DNA of 64,000 nucleotides from Iamia sp038233075 (GTDB taxonomy: Bacteria > Actinomycetota > Acidimicrobiia > Acidimicrobiales > Iamiaceae), in contig JBBSMQ010000004.1 of NCBI GenBank assembly GCA_038233075.1, positions 105,756 to 169,755 on the forward strand, read 5' to 3'. The notes under the pieces were generated by a model. The model saw nothing but the letters and a program-made list of their open reading frames with translations, did not search any database and was not told the origin of the DNA. Position numbers and translations under genes: made by a program. Position 1 is the stretch's first letter; every line of letters begins with the position of its first letter. Positions 34,086 to 42,350 of the stretch are shown here, piece after piece.

Positions 34086-35438
34086 TCAGGTACCCGAGAT
34101 GGTGATGTCGCGGATGACGAGGCTGACGCCGGCCGCGCTCATCGGGAGCCAGTCGACATCGGAGCCGACGGCCTCGACATCGCGCAGCATCCGCTGGAGG
34201 GTCGAGGCGATGGTGAACTCGCGCAGCGGCGCCCCGATCTCGCCGTCGGTGATGCGGAGGCCCTCGGCGCCGGTGGAGAAGTCGCCGCTCACCGGGTTGA
34301 CCCCGGAGTGCATGCCGATCACCGAGGAGATGAGCACGCCCTCACCCACCTGGCGGAGCAGGGCGGGCTGGTCGTGTTCTCCGGGAGCGAGGGCAAGGGC
34401 TCGACACCCCACGCCCGGCGTGGACTTGAACCCGCCCCGCACCGCGTTGCCGGTGGAGGCAGCGCCCGCCCAGCGGCCGGTGTAGGCGTTGTGCACAAAG
34501 GTCCCGAGCACACCGTCGGTGATGAGGGCGTTGCGCCGGCTGGCCAGGCCCTCGCCGTCTGCCGCCTTGGCGGTGTAGGCGAACGGGTTGGTGGGGTCGT
34601 CGACCAGGGTCACGGAAGGCGCCGCGATCTCCTCGCCCAGGCGGTCGGCGAAGGGAGAGCGGCCCTTGAGCACCGACTCGCCCGAGAGGGTGGAGCCGAT
34701 GATGCCGATGACCATGGCGGTGACGTAGGGGTCGAGGACGATGGTGGTGCGCATGCTCGATGGCTTGGTGGCCCCGAGGAGGCGGGTGGCCCGCCGCACG
34801 GCGTCGTCCCGGGCGTCGTCGGGCACCAGGTCGTCGAGCTCGCGGCCGACGGAGAAGCCGAAGCCGGTCTGGGTCTGGTCGTCGGCCTCGGCCAGGCAGG
34901 AGACGGCCACGTAGCAGGCGGTGGAGGCCGACTCCGCGCGGATGCCGGTGGTCGAGGCCACGCAGGTCTCGCCCATGGCGTCGACGAACTCGGCCGAGTC
35001 CACCCCCGAGATGCGGTCGTCGGCGGCGCGCACCGAGGCCTCCAGCTCCAAGGCGAAGGCGACCTTGCGCTCGGTCGGGACCTCCAGCAGAGCGGGGCGG
35101 TAGAGGTCGAGCTCGGGCACGGCCACCCCGTCGGGCTCAGCCAGGCCCACATGGGGGTCGGGGCTGGCGAAGCCGGCGTTGTCACGGGCCTCGGCCAGGG
35201 TCTCGGCCAGCACGTCGTCGTCGAAGGTGGCGGCGTAGGCGAAGCCCTGGCGGTCGCCCTGCACCACCCGGATGCCGACGCCCATGGACTCGGCCGAGGA
35301 CAGCGACTCGACATCGCCGTCGTAGGCCCGCACCTCGGTGTGGCGGCTGCGGCCCACCACGGCCTCGACCGCCTCGCCGTCGCCGGCCCAGCCGATGACC
35401 CGGTCGGCGATGTCAGTGAGATCGCCCGCCCCGCTCAT
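34086..35438 (-). CDS. pmbA: TldE/PmbA-type metalloprotease subunit
   Basis: A 450-residue partner of TldD, with the family's RAYDGDVESLSSAESMGVGIRV start, the central ATKPSSMRTTIVLDPYV and ADGEGLASRRNALI blocks and the C-terminal VNPVSGDFSTGAEGLRI. It lacks the HExxxH site, as TldE does; the active site is in TldD, and the heterodimer degrades unfolded peptides and matures some modified peptides. ATG 35438 has a G-rich site upstream. It lies directly downstream of tldD, separated by a 73-bp gap with a hairpin. Confidence 0.93.
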   Translation of the reverse strand: MSGAGDLTDIADRVIGWAGDGEAVEAVVGRSRHTEVRAYDGDVESLSSAESMGVGIRVVQGDRQGFAYAATFDDDVLAETLAEARDNAGFASPDPHVGLAEPDGVAVPELDLYRPALLEVPTERKVAFALELEASVRAADDRISGVDSAEFVDAMGETCVASTTGIRAESASTACYVAVSCLAEADDQTQTGFGFSVGRELDDLVPDDARDDAVRRATRLLGATKPSSMRTTIVLDPYVTAMVIGIIGSTLSGESVLKGRSPFADRLGEEIAAPSVTLVDDPTNPFAYTAKAADGEGLASRRNALITDGVLGTFVHNAYTGRWAGAASTGNAVRGGFKSTPGVGCRALALAPGEHDQPALLRQVGEGVLISSVIGMHSGVNPVSGDFSTGAEGLRITDGEIGAPLREFTIASTLQRMLRDVEAVGSDVDWLPMSAAGVSLVIRDITISGT

Positions 35439-35459
35439 CGTCCAGCCCCCCCACGAACT

Positions 35460-35498
35460 TTGGACGGAACCCGCCGCATGTGGCGCCCTTCCGTACAA
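35460..35498. repeat. inverted repeat in the tldD-tldE gap
   Basis: TTGGACGGAA (35460-35469) pairs with TTCCGTACAA (35489-35498) with a single mismatch, and an inner GCC/GGC pair sits in the loop. It lies between the two genes of one operon, so it may set unequal expression or mRNA stability. The left part includes CGAACTTTGG, a one-base variant of the GCGAACCTTGG motif. Confidence 0.5.
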
Positions 35499-35511
35499 GG
35501 CCGGGGGTGGC

Positions 35512-36903
35512 TCATGCCGCGGTGCCGCCGATGGTGAGCGACCTCACGCGCAGGGTGGGGACCCCGTCGCCCACGGGGACGCCCTGGCCGTCCTTGCCGC
35601 AGGTGCCGGGCGAGCCCATGGCGAAGTCGTTGCCCAGGGCCTCGATGTCGGCCAGCACCTTGGGGCCGTTGCCGATGAGGTTGCCCTCGCGGAGGGGTTC
35701 GGTGATCTCGCCGTCCTCGATCAGGTACGCCTCCCACATGCCGAACACGAAGTCGCCGGTGGCGGTGTTCACCGACCCCCCACCGAGCTGGGCCACGTAC
35801 ACGCCGCGATCGGTGCCGGCGATGATGTCGGCCGGGTCGTCGGTGCCGTTGGTGAGGAAGGTGTTGGTCATCCGCACCATCGGGAGGTGCTGGTAGCTCT
35901 GGCGGCGGCCGTTGCCGGAGCGGGGCCGACCCTCCTTGCGCCCGCGGGTGAGGTCCCACATGTAGTCGGTGAGCACGCCGTCCTCGATGAGCACGTTGCG
36001 CTGGGCGGGGCTCCCCTCGTCGTCGATGCCGAAGCAGCCCCACTCGTCGGCGACGGTGCCGTCGTCGATGAGGGTCACCAGCGGCGAGGCCACCTGCTGG
36101 CCCATGCGGCCCTTGTAGACCGACGCCCCCTTGGCGATGTGGTCGGCCTCCAGGCCGTGACCGCACGCCTCGTGGAACAGCACGCCACCACCGCCGGCCC
36201 CGATGACGACCGGCATCTCGCCGCTGGGGGCGGGCCGAGCGACCAGCTTGGTGACGGCACGGTCGGCCGCGACCCGGGCCAGGTCCTCGACCTCGTAGCG
36301 GTCGAACAGCTCGAAGCCGACGGTGTGGCCCACGCTCTGGCGCCCGGTCTGCATGCCGGAGTCGCCCGTGGCCACCACCCCGACGGAGAAGAGGGAGCGG
36401 ACCTGGTCGTCGTCGGCCAGGAGACCGTCGCTGTTGGCCACCAGGATGCGACGTCGGCTGTCGCCGTAGCGGGCGCTGACCTGGCTGATGGAGCCGTCCG
36501 CGGTGCGGGCCGACTCGTCGGCCCGACGGAGCAGCTCCACCTTCTGGGCCTTGGCCACGTCCTCGGGGGCGACCGCGACGGTGCTGGGGTGGTGGGTGTC
36601 CTGGCGGGTGAGAGCCACCGCGTTGCGGCCTCCCCCGCCGCGCCGGGCGGCGGCGCCGGCCGCCTCGGCCGCGGCCCGCAGGCCGGTCTCGCTGAGATCC
36701 GAGGTGTGGGCGTAGCCCGTGGTCTCCCCGCTGATGACCCGCACCCCCGCGCCTCGGTCGCGGCCCGAGGACAGCTCCTCGATGCGCCCGTCGTCGAGGA
36801 CCGCGGAGGTGGACCGCTTGTCCTCGGCGAAGACCTCGGCGAACTCACCTCCGCCGAGAAGGGCGGACGACAACACCCGGGACAGCACAGCCTCTTCGAT
36901 CAC
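35512..36903 (-). CDS. tldD: TldD-type metalloprotease
   Basis: The catalytic subunit of the TldD/TldE peptidase. The zinc motif HEACGH is near residue 243, followed by LEADHIAKGASVY and, near the C terminus, the conserved GTCGKDGQ. It begins with the family pattern of a helix with AEVFAEDKRS and DRGAGVRVISG. GTG 36903 is 10 nt after GGAAG and gives a good start; GTG 36912 would add three residues. It heads the tldD-tldE pair. The substrate here is unknown; no peptide-modification genes are visible nearby. Confidence 0.95.
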   Translation of the reverse strand: MIEEAVLSRVLSSALLGGGEFAEVFAEDKRSTSAVLDDGRIEELSSGRDRGAGVRVISGETTGYAHTSDLSETGLRAAAEAAGAAARRGGGGRNAVALTRQDTHHPSTVAVAPEDVAKAQKVELLRRADESARTADGSISQVSARYGDSRRRILVANSDGLLADDDQVRSLFSVGVVATGDSGMQTGRQSVGHTVGFELFDRYEVEDLARVAADRAVTKLVARPAPSGEMPVVIGAGGGGVLFHEACGHGLEADHIAKGASVYKGRMGQQVASPLVTLIDDGTVADEWGCFGIDDEGSPAQRNVLIEDGVLTDYMWDLTRGRKEGRPRSGNGRRQSYQHLPMVRMTNTFLTNGTDDPADIIAGTDRGVYVAQLGGGSVNTATGDFVFGMWEAYLIEDGEITEPLREGNLIGNGPKVLADIEALGNDFAMGSPGTCGKDGQGVPVGDGVPTLRVRSLTIGGTAA

Positions 36904-37043
36904 GCGACACACTTCCGAACGTCGGGGGACCGACCCACGGAGCCGGATCGGTCAGGGTGGGTCAGGGTAGCGACGGACCGCCGCCCTCCGACGCCGGGCG
37001 AGCGTTTGCGGCCGGGCCGTGGGCGTGGCTTAGCGTACCGGTG

Positions 37044-37448
37044 GTGCCCCCCCAGCCCCTGCCCCAGGCGGCCTTCTCACCCGGCCTCTCCGGCTCGGTC
37101 AGCCTCGACGTCGCCGCCGAGGACCCCGCCCTGGCCCTCGGCTCGGGCGACGTGCCCGTGTTGGGCACCCCGCGCCTGGTGGGCCTGTGCGAGCAGGCCG
37201 CGCTCGCGGCCCTCGGCCCTCTGGCCTCCCCCGACCAGACCACCGTCGGGAGGCGCGTCCACGTCGACCACCTGGCCCCCACCCAGGTCGGCGGCGTCGT
37301 CACCGCCGAGGCCACCCTCGAGAAGGTGGAGGGTCGCCAGCTCACCTTCACGGTGACCGTCCGCGACCGGGCCAGCCTGGTGGCGGCGGGACGGGTGACG
37401 CGGGTGGTGGTGGAGCGCGGTCGCTTCCTGGCCAAGGCCACGGGCTGA
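37044..37448 (+). CDS. hotdog-fold thioesterase (FlK-like)
   Basis: A 134-residue hotdog protein resembling the fluoroacetyl-CoA thioesterase branch: VLGTPRLVGLCEQAALAAL, then TTVGRRVHVDHLAPTQVG, then VEGRQLTFTVTVRD. The conserved histidine in VHVDHL is kept, while the usual Thr/Glu of FlK fall at GTP and CE. It probably cleaves small acyl-CoA esters. GTG 37044 lies 7 nt after TAGCGT (37031-37036); GTG 37041 is only 4 nt after it. The HAD gene follows at 24 bp. Confidence 0.85.
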   Translation: MPPQPLPQAAFSPGLSGSVSLDVAAEDPALALGSGDVPVLGTPRLVGLCEQAALAALGPLASPDQTTVGRRVHVDHLAPTQVGGVVTAEATLEKVEGRQLTFTVTVRDRASLVAAGRVTRVVVERGRFLAKATG

Positions 37449-37471
37449 GCGCGCTGACCTCGGCGCGGCCC

Positions 37472-38161
37472 GTGCCTCCCGACATCGACGTCGTGGGCGT
37501 CGATGCCGACGACACCCTCTGGCACAACGAGACCTACTTCGCCGAGGCCACCGCGACCTTTGCCGAGATCCTGGCCCCGTGGACCCCCGACGGCGAGGAC
37601 GTCGGCGCCCGCCATGACGCCACCGAGCGTCGCAACCTCGAGCTCTTCGGGTACGGCATCAAGGGCTTCACCCTGTCGATGATCGAGACCGCGGTGGAGG
37701 TGAGCGGAGGTGAGGTCAGCGGAGAGGCCGTCGGACGACTGCTCGCCCTGGGCCGGGAGATGCTCGGTCAGCCCGTCGACCTCCTTCACGGCGTGGCCGA
37801 GGCGGTGGCCCGTCTGGCGGATCGCCGACGCCTGGTGCTCATCACCAAGGGCGACCTCATCCACCAGGAGCAGAAGATCGCCCGCTCCGGTCTGGTGGAG
37901 CACTTCGAGCGAATCGAGGTCGTGTCCGAGAAGGACGAGGCCACCTACGCCGCCGTGCTGGCCCGCATGGACGTGGCGCCGTCGCGCTTCTGCATGGTCG
38001 GCAACTCGGTCCGCTCCGACGTGCTGCCGGTGCTCGCCCTAGGCGGTCACGCCGTGCAGGTCCCCTACGAGATCACCTGGTCCCACGAGCAGGTGCCGGA
38101 TGGTGAAGTCGACTTCCCCGTGCTCGAGTCCCTCGACGCCCTGGCCGACTGGTTGGGCTGA
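37472..38161 (+). CDS. HAD-family hydrolase
   Basis: A 229-residue haloacid dehalogenase-type phosphatase. Motif I is DADDTLWHNE (about residues 9-18) with both aspartates, motif II ITKGD near 128, and motif III/IV GNSVRSDVLP near 173-182 with the preceding lysine of EKDEATY. It has the alpha-helical C1 cap of the YjjG-like branch. Substrate is not predictable. It lies in a unit with the thioesterase gene and is followed by a hairpin. Confidence 0.9.
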   Translation: MPPDIDVVGVDADDTLWHNETYFAEATATFAEILAPWTPDGEDVGARHDATERRNLELFGYGIKGFTLSMIETAVEVSGGEVSGEAVGRLLALGREMLGQPVDLLHGVAEAVARLADRRRLVLITKGDLIHQEQKIARSGLVEHFERIEVVSEKDEATYAAVLARMDVAPSRFCMVGNSVRSDVLPVLALGGHAVQVPYEITWSHEQVPDGEVDFPVLESLDALADWLG

Positions 38162-38189
38162 GGGCGCCGACGCCGACGCCGACGCCCTC
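38160..38189 (+). terminator. hairpin with GCCGAC microsatellite loop
   Basis: GAGGGCG (38160-38166) and CGCCCTC (38183-38189) form a perfect 7-bp stem starting in the HAD stop codon; the 16-nt loop is a CCGACG tandem repeat. Confidence 0.55.
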
Positions 38190-38294
38190 GCCGGAGCGAG
38201 CGGGCCGTGCCGGGCTACCGTGGCCGTGTCTCGACTGGTCACCGCCTGGCGCCCGGACGGCGCCGCCCTGCGGCACGAAAGGGGGCTCGGGTCC

Positions 38295-39371
38295 ATGGTC
38301 GATCACGGCGCGAACACCACCGACTCCGCCCCCGGCCCGTCTCGGCGCGAGCCCGGCCGACGACGCACCGTCCTGGTCCTGCGCATCGTGGTCAGCGTCG
38401 GGATGCTGTGGTTCCTGCTGGCCAAGATCTCCGACAGCAGCTCTGACGCCCTGCCCGAGTGGACGACAGGAACAGCCCTCTGGCTGGTCGGGGCGGCCCT
38501 TCTCACCCTGGCCAGCATCGTGCTGTCCGCGGTGCGGTGGCAGACCGTGTTGGCAGCCATGGGCCGACCGGCCCGGTTCCCCCGTCTGCTCTCGCACTAC
38601 CTGGCCGGCCAGTTCGTGGCCAACGTGTTGCCCACCACCATCGGGGGCGACGTGCTGCGGGTCTCACGGCTGGCCCAGGACAACGGCAGGGTCCACGACA
38701 GCTTTGCCTCCGTCGTCCTGGAGCGGCTGACCGGCTGGCTGGTGCTGCCCGTCATCACCTTCGTCGGGCTGGTCCTGAACCCGCCGCTGCAGCAGCTGGG
38801 GGACGCCACGCAGGTGGCGTTCGGGCTGGCGTGCGCCACCCTCGTCGCCCTCGCCCTGGTCCTCGGGGCGGTGGCCGCCAAACGGTGGGGCGACATGGAG
38901 GCGACGAAGGGGTGGAAGCGGTTCCTGGCCGCCGTCAGCGTCGGCCTCGCGGCCCTGCGGACCCACCCCCGGCAGGCCGCCGGCGTGGTGGCCGTGGGCT
39001 TCGCCTACCAGCTCGTCCTGATCGCCGCTGCGGTCATGGCGGCTCGAGCCCTGGGCATCCCTGCGGCGGGACCCACCGCCCTGCTCGCCTTCTTCCCGGC
39101 GGTGGCCGTCGCCCAGGTCCTGCCCATCAGCATCTCGGGACTCGGCGTGCGGGAAGGGCTCTTCGCCCTGTTCCTGAAGCCGCTCGGCGTGCCGACCGGC
39201 CAGGCGGTGGCGCTGGGCATCCTGCTCTACCTGCTCAACCTCATCGTGAGCCTGCTGGGGGCTCCGGCCTTCGCCATCGGGGGACAGCGCCGGGTGGACG
39301 GCGGACCTCGGGGCCCGGTCGACGAGGAGGCCCCCACTCGACCCGACATCGCCACCGTGGCCCGCCGGTGA
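38295..39371 (+). CDS. flippase-like membrane protein (UPF0104/LPG synthase TM family)
   Basis: A 358-residue protein with about eight membrane segments of the lysylphosphatidylglycerol-synthase TM-region/AglD family. Family signs are AVRWQTVLAAMG after the second span, NVLPTTIGGDVLRVSRLA, VVLERLTGW and the late LPISISGLGVREGLFALF. Members are linked to lipid-linked glycan or phospholipid transport, and the exact cargo is unknown. ATG 38295 follows AGGGGG by 10 nt. It precedes a PAP2-type gene by 25 bp in the same direction, suggesting a shared envelope role. Confidence 0.88.
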   Translation: MVDHGANTTDSAPGPSRREPGRRRTVLVLRIVVSVGMLWFLLAKISDSSSDALPEWTTGTALWLVGAALLTLASIVLSAVRWQTVLAAMGRPARFPRLLSHYLAGQFVANVLPTTIGGDVLRVSRLAQDNGRVHDSFASVVLERLTGWLVLPVITFVGLVLNPPLQQLGDATQVAFGLACATLVALALVLGAVAAKRWGDMEATKGWKRFLAAVSVGLAALRTHPRQAAGVVAVGFAYQLVLIAAAVMAARALGIPAAGPTALLAFFPAVAVAQVLPISISGLGVREGLFALFLKPLGVPTGQAVALGILLYLLNLIVSLLGAPAFAIGGQRRVDGGPRGPVDEEAPTRPDIATVARR

Positions 39372-39396
39372 GCCCGTTCCGCTGCATGGCGCGCCC

Positions 39397-39420
39397 ATGA
39401 GCGAGCGCAGCGAGCGAACC
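39397..39420 (+). repeat. dispersed repeat copy containing a start codon
   Basis: ATGAGCGAGCGCAGCGAGCG followed by AACC; it shares a 17-nt core (AGCGCAGCGAGCGAACC) with the copy at 45751 and a shorter core with 11766 and 34026. The ATG of the next gene lies at its first base, so its first eight residues (MSERSERT) are repeat-encoded. Confidence 0.7.
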
Positions 39421-40311
39421 AGGACAGCCGAGCCCAAGGACGTCACCTCCGCGGGAGCCCGCGCCACCTCCGGAGCCCGCACTGCCCTCGGCCGCCAGCT
39501 GCGCTGGTGGCGCGAGGTGCTCTACGTCCTGGGCTTCTACCTCGTGTACTCGTGGATCCGGAACCAGTTCGGCTCGGCCGGTCCCGGCGCCGCCCGCATC
39601 GCCTTCGACCACGCCCGCGATGTGATCGGGGTGCAGGACGCCATCGGCCTCTGGTTCGAGCCCGAGCTGCAGCGGTGGTACCTCGACCTGCCGGCGATGG
39701 GCCTCATCCGCGTGTGGAACATCTACTACGGCACCGCCCACTTCGTGGTCACCGCGGGTGCCCTCATCTGGCTGTACCGCCGGCAGCCCGACCGCTACTC
39801 GGTCTGGCGCACGACGCTCGCCACCATGACCGCCCTGGCCCTCATCGGCTTCGCCTCGTACTCCCTCATGCCGCCACGGCTGCTGGGCTCCACCTCCCGG
39901 TACGGCGCCTGCTACCAGCAGGAGCCGGACTGCCGGGGAGAGAGCATGGTCGACACCCTGGCCGTCCACGGCGGCTGGCTCTCCTTCGACGACGAGGAGG
40001 TGGCGAACGTGTCCAACCAGTACGCGGCCATGCCCAGCATGCACACCGGGTGGTCGACCTGGAGCGCCTTCGTCATGTGGGGCCTGGTGAGGCGACGGTG
40101 GCTGCGGGCCCTGCTCATCGCCTACCCCGTGGCCACCGTGTTCTGCATCATGGTCACCGGCAACCACTTCTGGCTCGATGCCGTGGGCGGCCTGGCGGCC
40201 TTCGGGGCCGGCTTCGTCATCGGCCGCGCCCTCACCCCGTGGACCGAGGCGCGCCTCGGTCGGCGAGAGGTGAAGGGACGAGTCGAGAGAGCAGCGCTGA
40301 GCGAGATGTGA
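39397..40311 (+). CDS. PAP2-type membrane protein, inositol-phosphorylceramide-synthase-like
   Basis: A 304-residue membrane protein with five or six spans. The PAP2-like catalytic motifs are of the IPC/IPS type: QYAAMPSMHTGWSTW with its histidine, and TGNHFWLDAVGG with the second histidine and aspartate. Such enzymes transfer a head group to or from a lipid. The start shown lies in a dispersed repeat and has neither a ribosome-binding site nor a TANNNT box, so the true N terminus could be at a later codon. It probably shares a transcript with the flippase-like gene. Confidence 0.85.
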   Translation: MSERSERTRTAEPKDVTSAGARATSGARTALGRQLRWWREVLYVLGFYLVYSWIRNQFGSAGPGAARIAFDHARDVIGVQDAIGLWFEPELQRWYLDLPAMGLIRVWNIYYGTAHFVVTAGALIWLYRRQPDRYSVWRTTLATMTALALIGFASYSLMPPRLLGSTSRYGACYQQEPDCRGESMVDTLAVHGGWLSFDDEEVANVSNQYAAMPSMHTGWSTWSAFVMWGLVRRRWLRALLIAYPVATVFCIMVTGNHFWLDAVGGLAAFGAGFVIGRALTPWTEARLGRREVKGRVERAALSEM

Positions 40312-40499
40312 CCGCGCCCCCGCGTCGGCAGGGCCCTGCGCCGATCAGCGAAGGATCCTCTCTCAGGAGGTCGGCGGGTGCTCCGGCACCGGCGCCGTCA
40401 CCGTGCGGCCCGGATGTCGAGCCCGTCGACCCACCGCCGTTGCCAGGACGTCTCGATCGCCCGCATGGTGCGACGGGACGGCGCGTGGCGCGACGTCGT

Positions 40500-41036
40500 T
40501 CAGGTTCGGGCCGCGGCGACCTGCGCCTTGTGCTCGCTCACCGCGTCGACCGGGACCTCAGGCTGGTGGGGCACCAGGTCGCGAACCGCCTGACGTCGAG
40601 TCCCGCGCTCGGTCACCCTCCACTGGCAGGACTCGACGAGCCGGACGGCCTCCTCCGGCTCGACACAGAGCCGGAACGTCTCGCGACCACCGACCCGGGT
40701 CAGGTCCTGGAGGCGCCGATGTTTGCGGTCCTCTGCGGTTCCCGCCGCACGCGGAGGATAGAAGTCGATGGCGAGGCGACCCCCGGTCGCGGTCGCATCC
40801 CAGAGCTCGCGCAGCAGCCGGCACACGACATCCTCCTGCAGGTACATCGTCACCCCTTCCACGACGAACAGCACCGGGCGTTCGCTGTCGAGACCAGCCT
40901 GTCGGAGCACGGTCGAGATGCCCTCGTGGCGGACGTCGGCCGCCACGTAGGTCGGGCCGGGCAGTCCCAAGTCCGTCGCCACCGCCCGCTCCGCCGTCAC
41001 CGCCCTCGCCGTCGTCGAGGGCTTGCTCCGCACCAT
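40500..41036 (-). pseudogene. leucine-carboxyl-methyltransferase-like protein lacking its SAM-binding core
   Basis: The 178-residue frame joins two parts of a TIGR00027/LCM-type class I methyltransferase. The beginning, VRSKPSTTARAVTAERAVA, is like the family N terminus; it then runs directly into PTYVAADVRHEG and VLFVVEGVTMYLQEDVV, the middle and late blocks. The roughly 100 residues in between, with the glycine-rich SAM site (normally GAGLDTR-like) and the acidic EVD, are absent, so SAM binding is doubtful. The ATG is 6 nt from TACGAT (41043-41048), so the promoter remains. An in-frame deletion is the simplest reading; a shorter functional relative is less likely. Confidence 0.65.
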
Positions 41037-41134
41037 CGCCAGATCGTACCGACCGCCCCACGCCGCCCCGTCGAAGACGGTTCCCGGCTTTGACGCCCCC
41101 GCACCCTGGTGATGCGCCGGGGTATGCTCACAGG

Positions 41135-41398
41135 ATGACCACCCAGATCGCCGTCAAGCTGTCGGCTCGTCTCGTTGCGGAGGTCGACGCGCTGGTAGAG
41201 GCGGGTGCGTTCCGGAGCCGGTCCGACGCCGTGCGCAGGGGCCTCGTGCTCGCGGCCGAACAGGCGCGGGCAGCCGAGATCGACCGGGCGTTCGCCGAGG
41301 GGTTCGCCCGATGGCCCGATCGACCCGAGGAGGTGGCCGAGGCCGCGAGGCTGGCGGTCGAGTCCATCGAGGCCGAACCCTGGGAGCCGTGGTGGTAG
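41135..41398 (+). CDS. ribbon-helix-helix antitoxin
   Basis: An 87-residue protein with an N-terminal ribbon-helix-helix domain: IAVKLSARLVAEVDALVEAG then RSRSDAVRRGLVLA. The C-terminal half, Ala/Glu-rich with a Trp-rich end (WEPWW), would wrap the toxin. It is the antitoxin of a type II pair and should repress its own promoter. ATG 41135 is 6 nt after TATGCT (41123-41128). The toxin gene overlaps its last codons. Confidence 0.88.
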   Translation: MTTQIAVKLSARLVAEVDALVEAGAFRSRSDAVRRGLVLAAEQARAAEIDRAFAEGFARWPDRPEEVAEAARLAVESIEAEPWEPWW

Positions 41399-41703
41399 CC
41401 CGGGGCGAGCTGTGGTGGGGTGAGACGCCGGAGGAGAAGGGCCGGCCCTTCCTGGTGGTGAGCCGCGACGCAGCCAACGAGGTCATGACCCGGGTCCTCG
41501 TCGCACCGGTGACCACCCGGGTCCGTTCGGTGCCGAGCGAGCTGCCGGTCGGCACCGACGAGGGCCTGCCGACTGCATCTGTCGCCGCCTTCGACAACCT
41601 GCGACCCATGCCCAAGTCGATGCTGGTCCGGCGCCTCGGAGCGCTGGGGCCGGCGCGGTCTCACCTTCTCTGCTCCGTCGCCGCGGCCACGCTCGACTGC
41701 TGA
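41392..41703 (+). CDS. MazF/PemK-family endoribonuclease toxin
   Basis: A 103-residue toxin of the MazF/PemK/CcdB fold: ARGELWWGETPEEKGRPFLVVS at the N terminus, VAPVTTRVRSVPSELPVG in the middle and SVAAFDNLRPMPKSMLVRRLG near the end. Family members cleave RNA at short motifs and arrest growth. The GTG at 41392 (or 41389) overlaps the antitoxin stop (41396-41398), the usual coupled layout. Intact, with no frameshift, although it sits among decayed genes. Confidence 0.9.
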   Translation: MVARGELWWGETPEEKGRPFLVVSRDAANEVMTRVLVAPVTTRVRSVPSELPVGTDEGLPTASVAAFDNLRPMPKSMLVRRLGALGPARSHLLCSVAAATLDC

Positions 41704-41744
41704 CACGACACCGGCACGATCCGGCCCCGGGCGCCGGACCCTCC

Positions 41745-42290
41745 TCGTCGTCGCGTGAATCTCCCTCCAACGACACCGCAACGGTCAGCTGGGCCCCCGA
41801 GGCCGATGTGGGGCCGATGGGGACGGGGTTCATGAGCCCGCCGTCGGCCAGGACGCGGCCGTTGAGCACGACGGGCGTGATGGATGGCCGGAGGGCGGCG
41901 TGGACGGGCCCCCGCTGGAACCAGACCTCCTTGCCGGCGAGCAGGTCGGTGGCCACCGCGGTAAAGGGGACGGGCAGGTCCTCGATGACAGCATCGTCGA
42001 GCAGCTCGCGCACGCGCGCCACGATCTTGCCGCCGCGGATGGCGCCGGGCACCGACAGCGACGGATCGAGGAGCCGGACCACGTCACGCTGGCGCAGACC
42101 CGGACCCACTCGGTCCAGGCGGAAGCCGATCAGCCGCCCGCAGACCGCCCACCAACGCTCCCATCGACGAGCCGGCGATGGTGACGATCTCGGCGCCTCG
42201 TTCCTCGAGGACCTCGATGGCTCCAATGTGCGCGTAGCCCCGGGCCCCACCGCTGCCCAGGGCCAGGGCAACGCTCGTGGCCCCATCCAT
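41745..42290 (-). pseudogene. decayed patatin-like phospholipase
   Basis: The start (ATG 42290, 7 nt after TACGCT) gives ALALGSGGARGYAHIG and IAGSSMGALVGGL, the oxyanion hole and nucleophile GxSxG of patatins. About 45 codons on, coding leaves this frame and resumes in another with RQRDVVRLLDPSLSVPGAI, IEDLPVPFTAVATDLLAGK and the catalytic ADGGLMNPVP. The segment before the DGG motif lacks some of the family's residues, and the tail is out of frame again beyond about 41770. At least two lesions make it inactive. The 3' limit is approximate. Confidence 0.75.
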
Positions 42291-42350
42291 GAGGCCGAGC
42301 GTACGCAGTCGTTCGCTCGGCGTGTTCGACGGCCTCGGGAGGAGCGGGGC

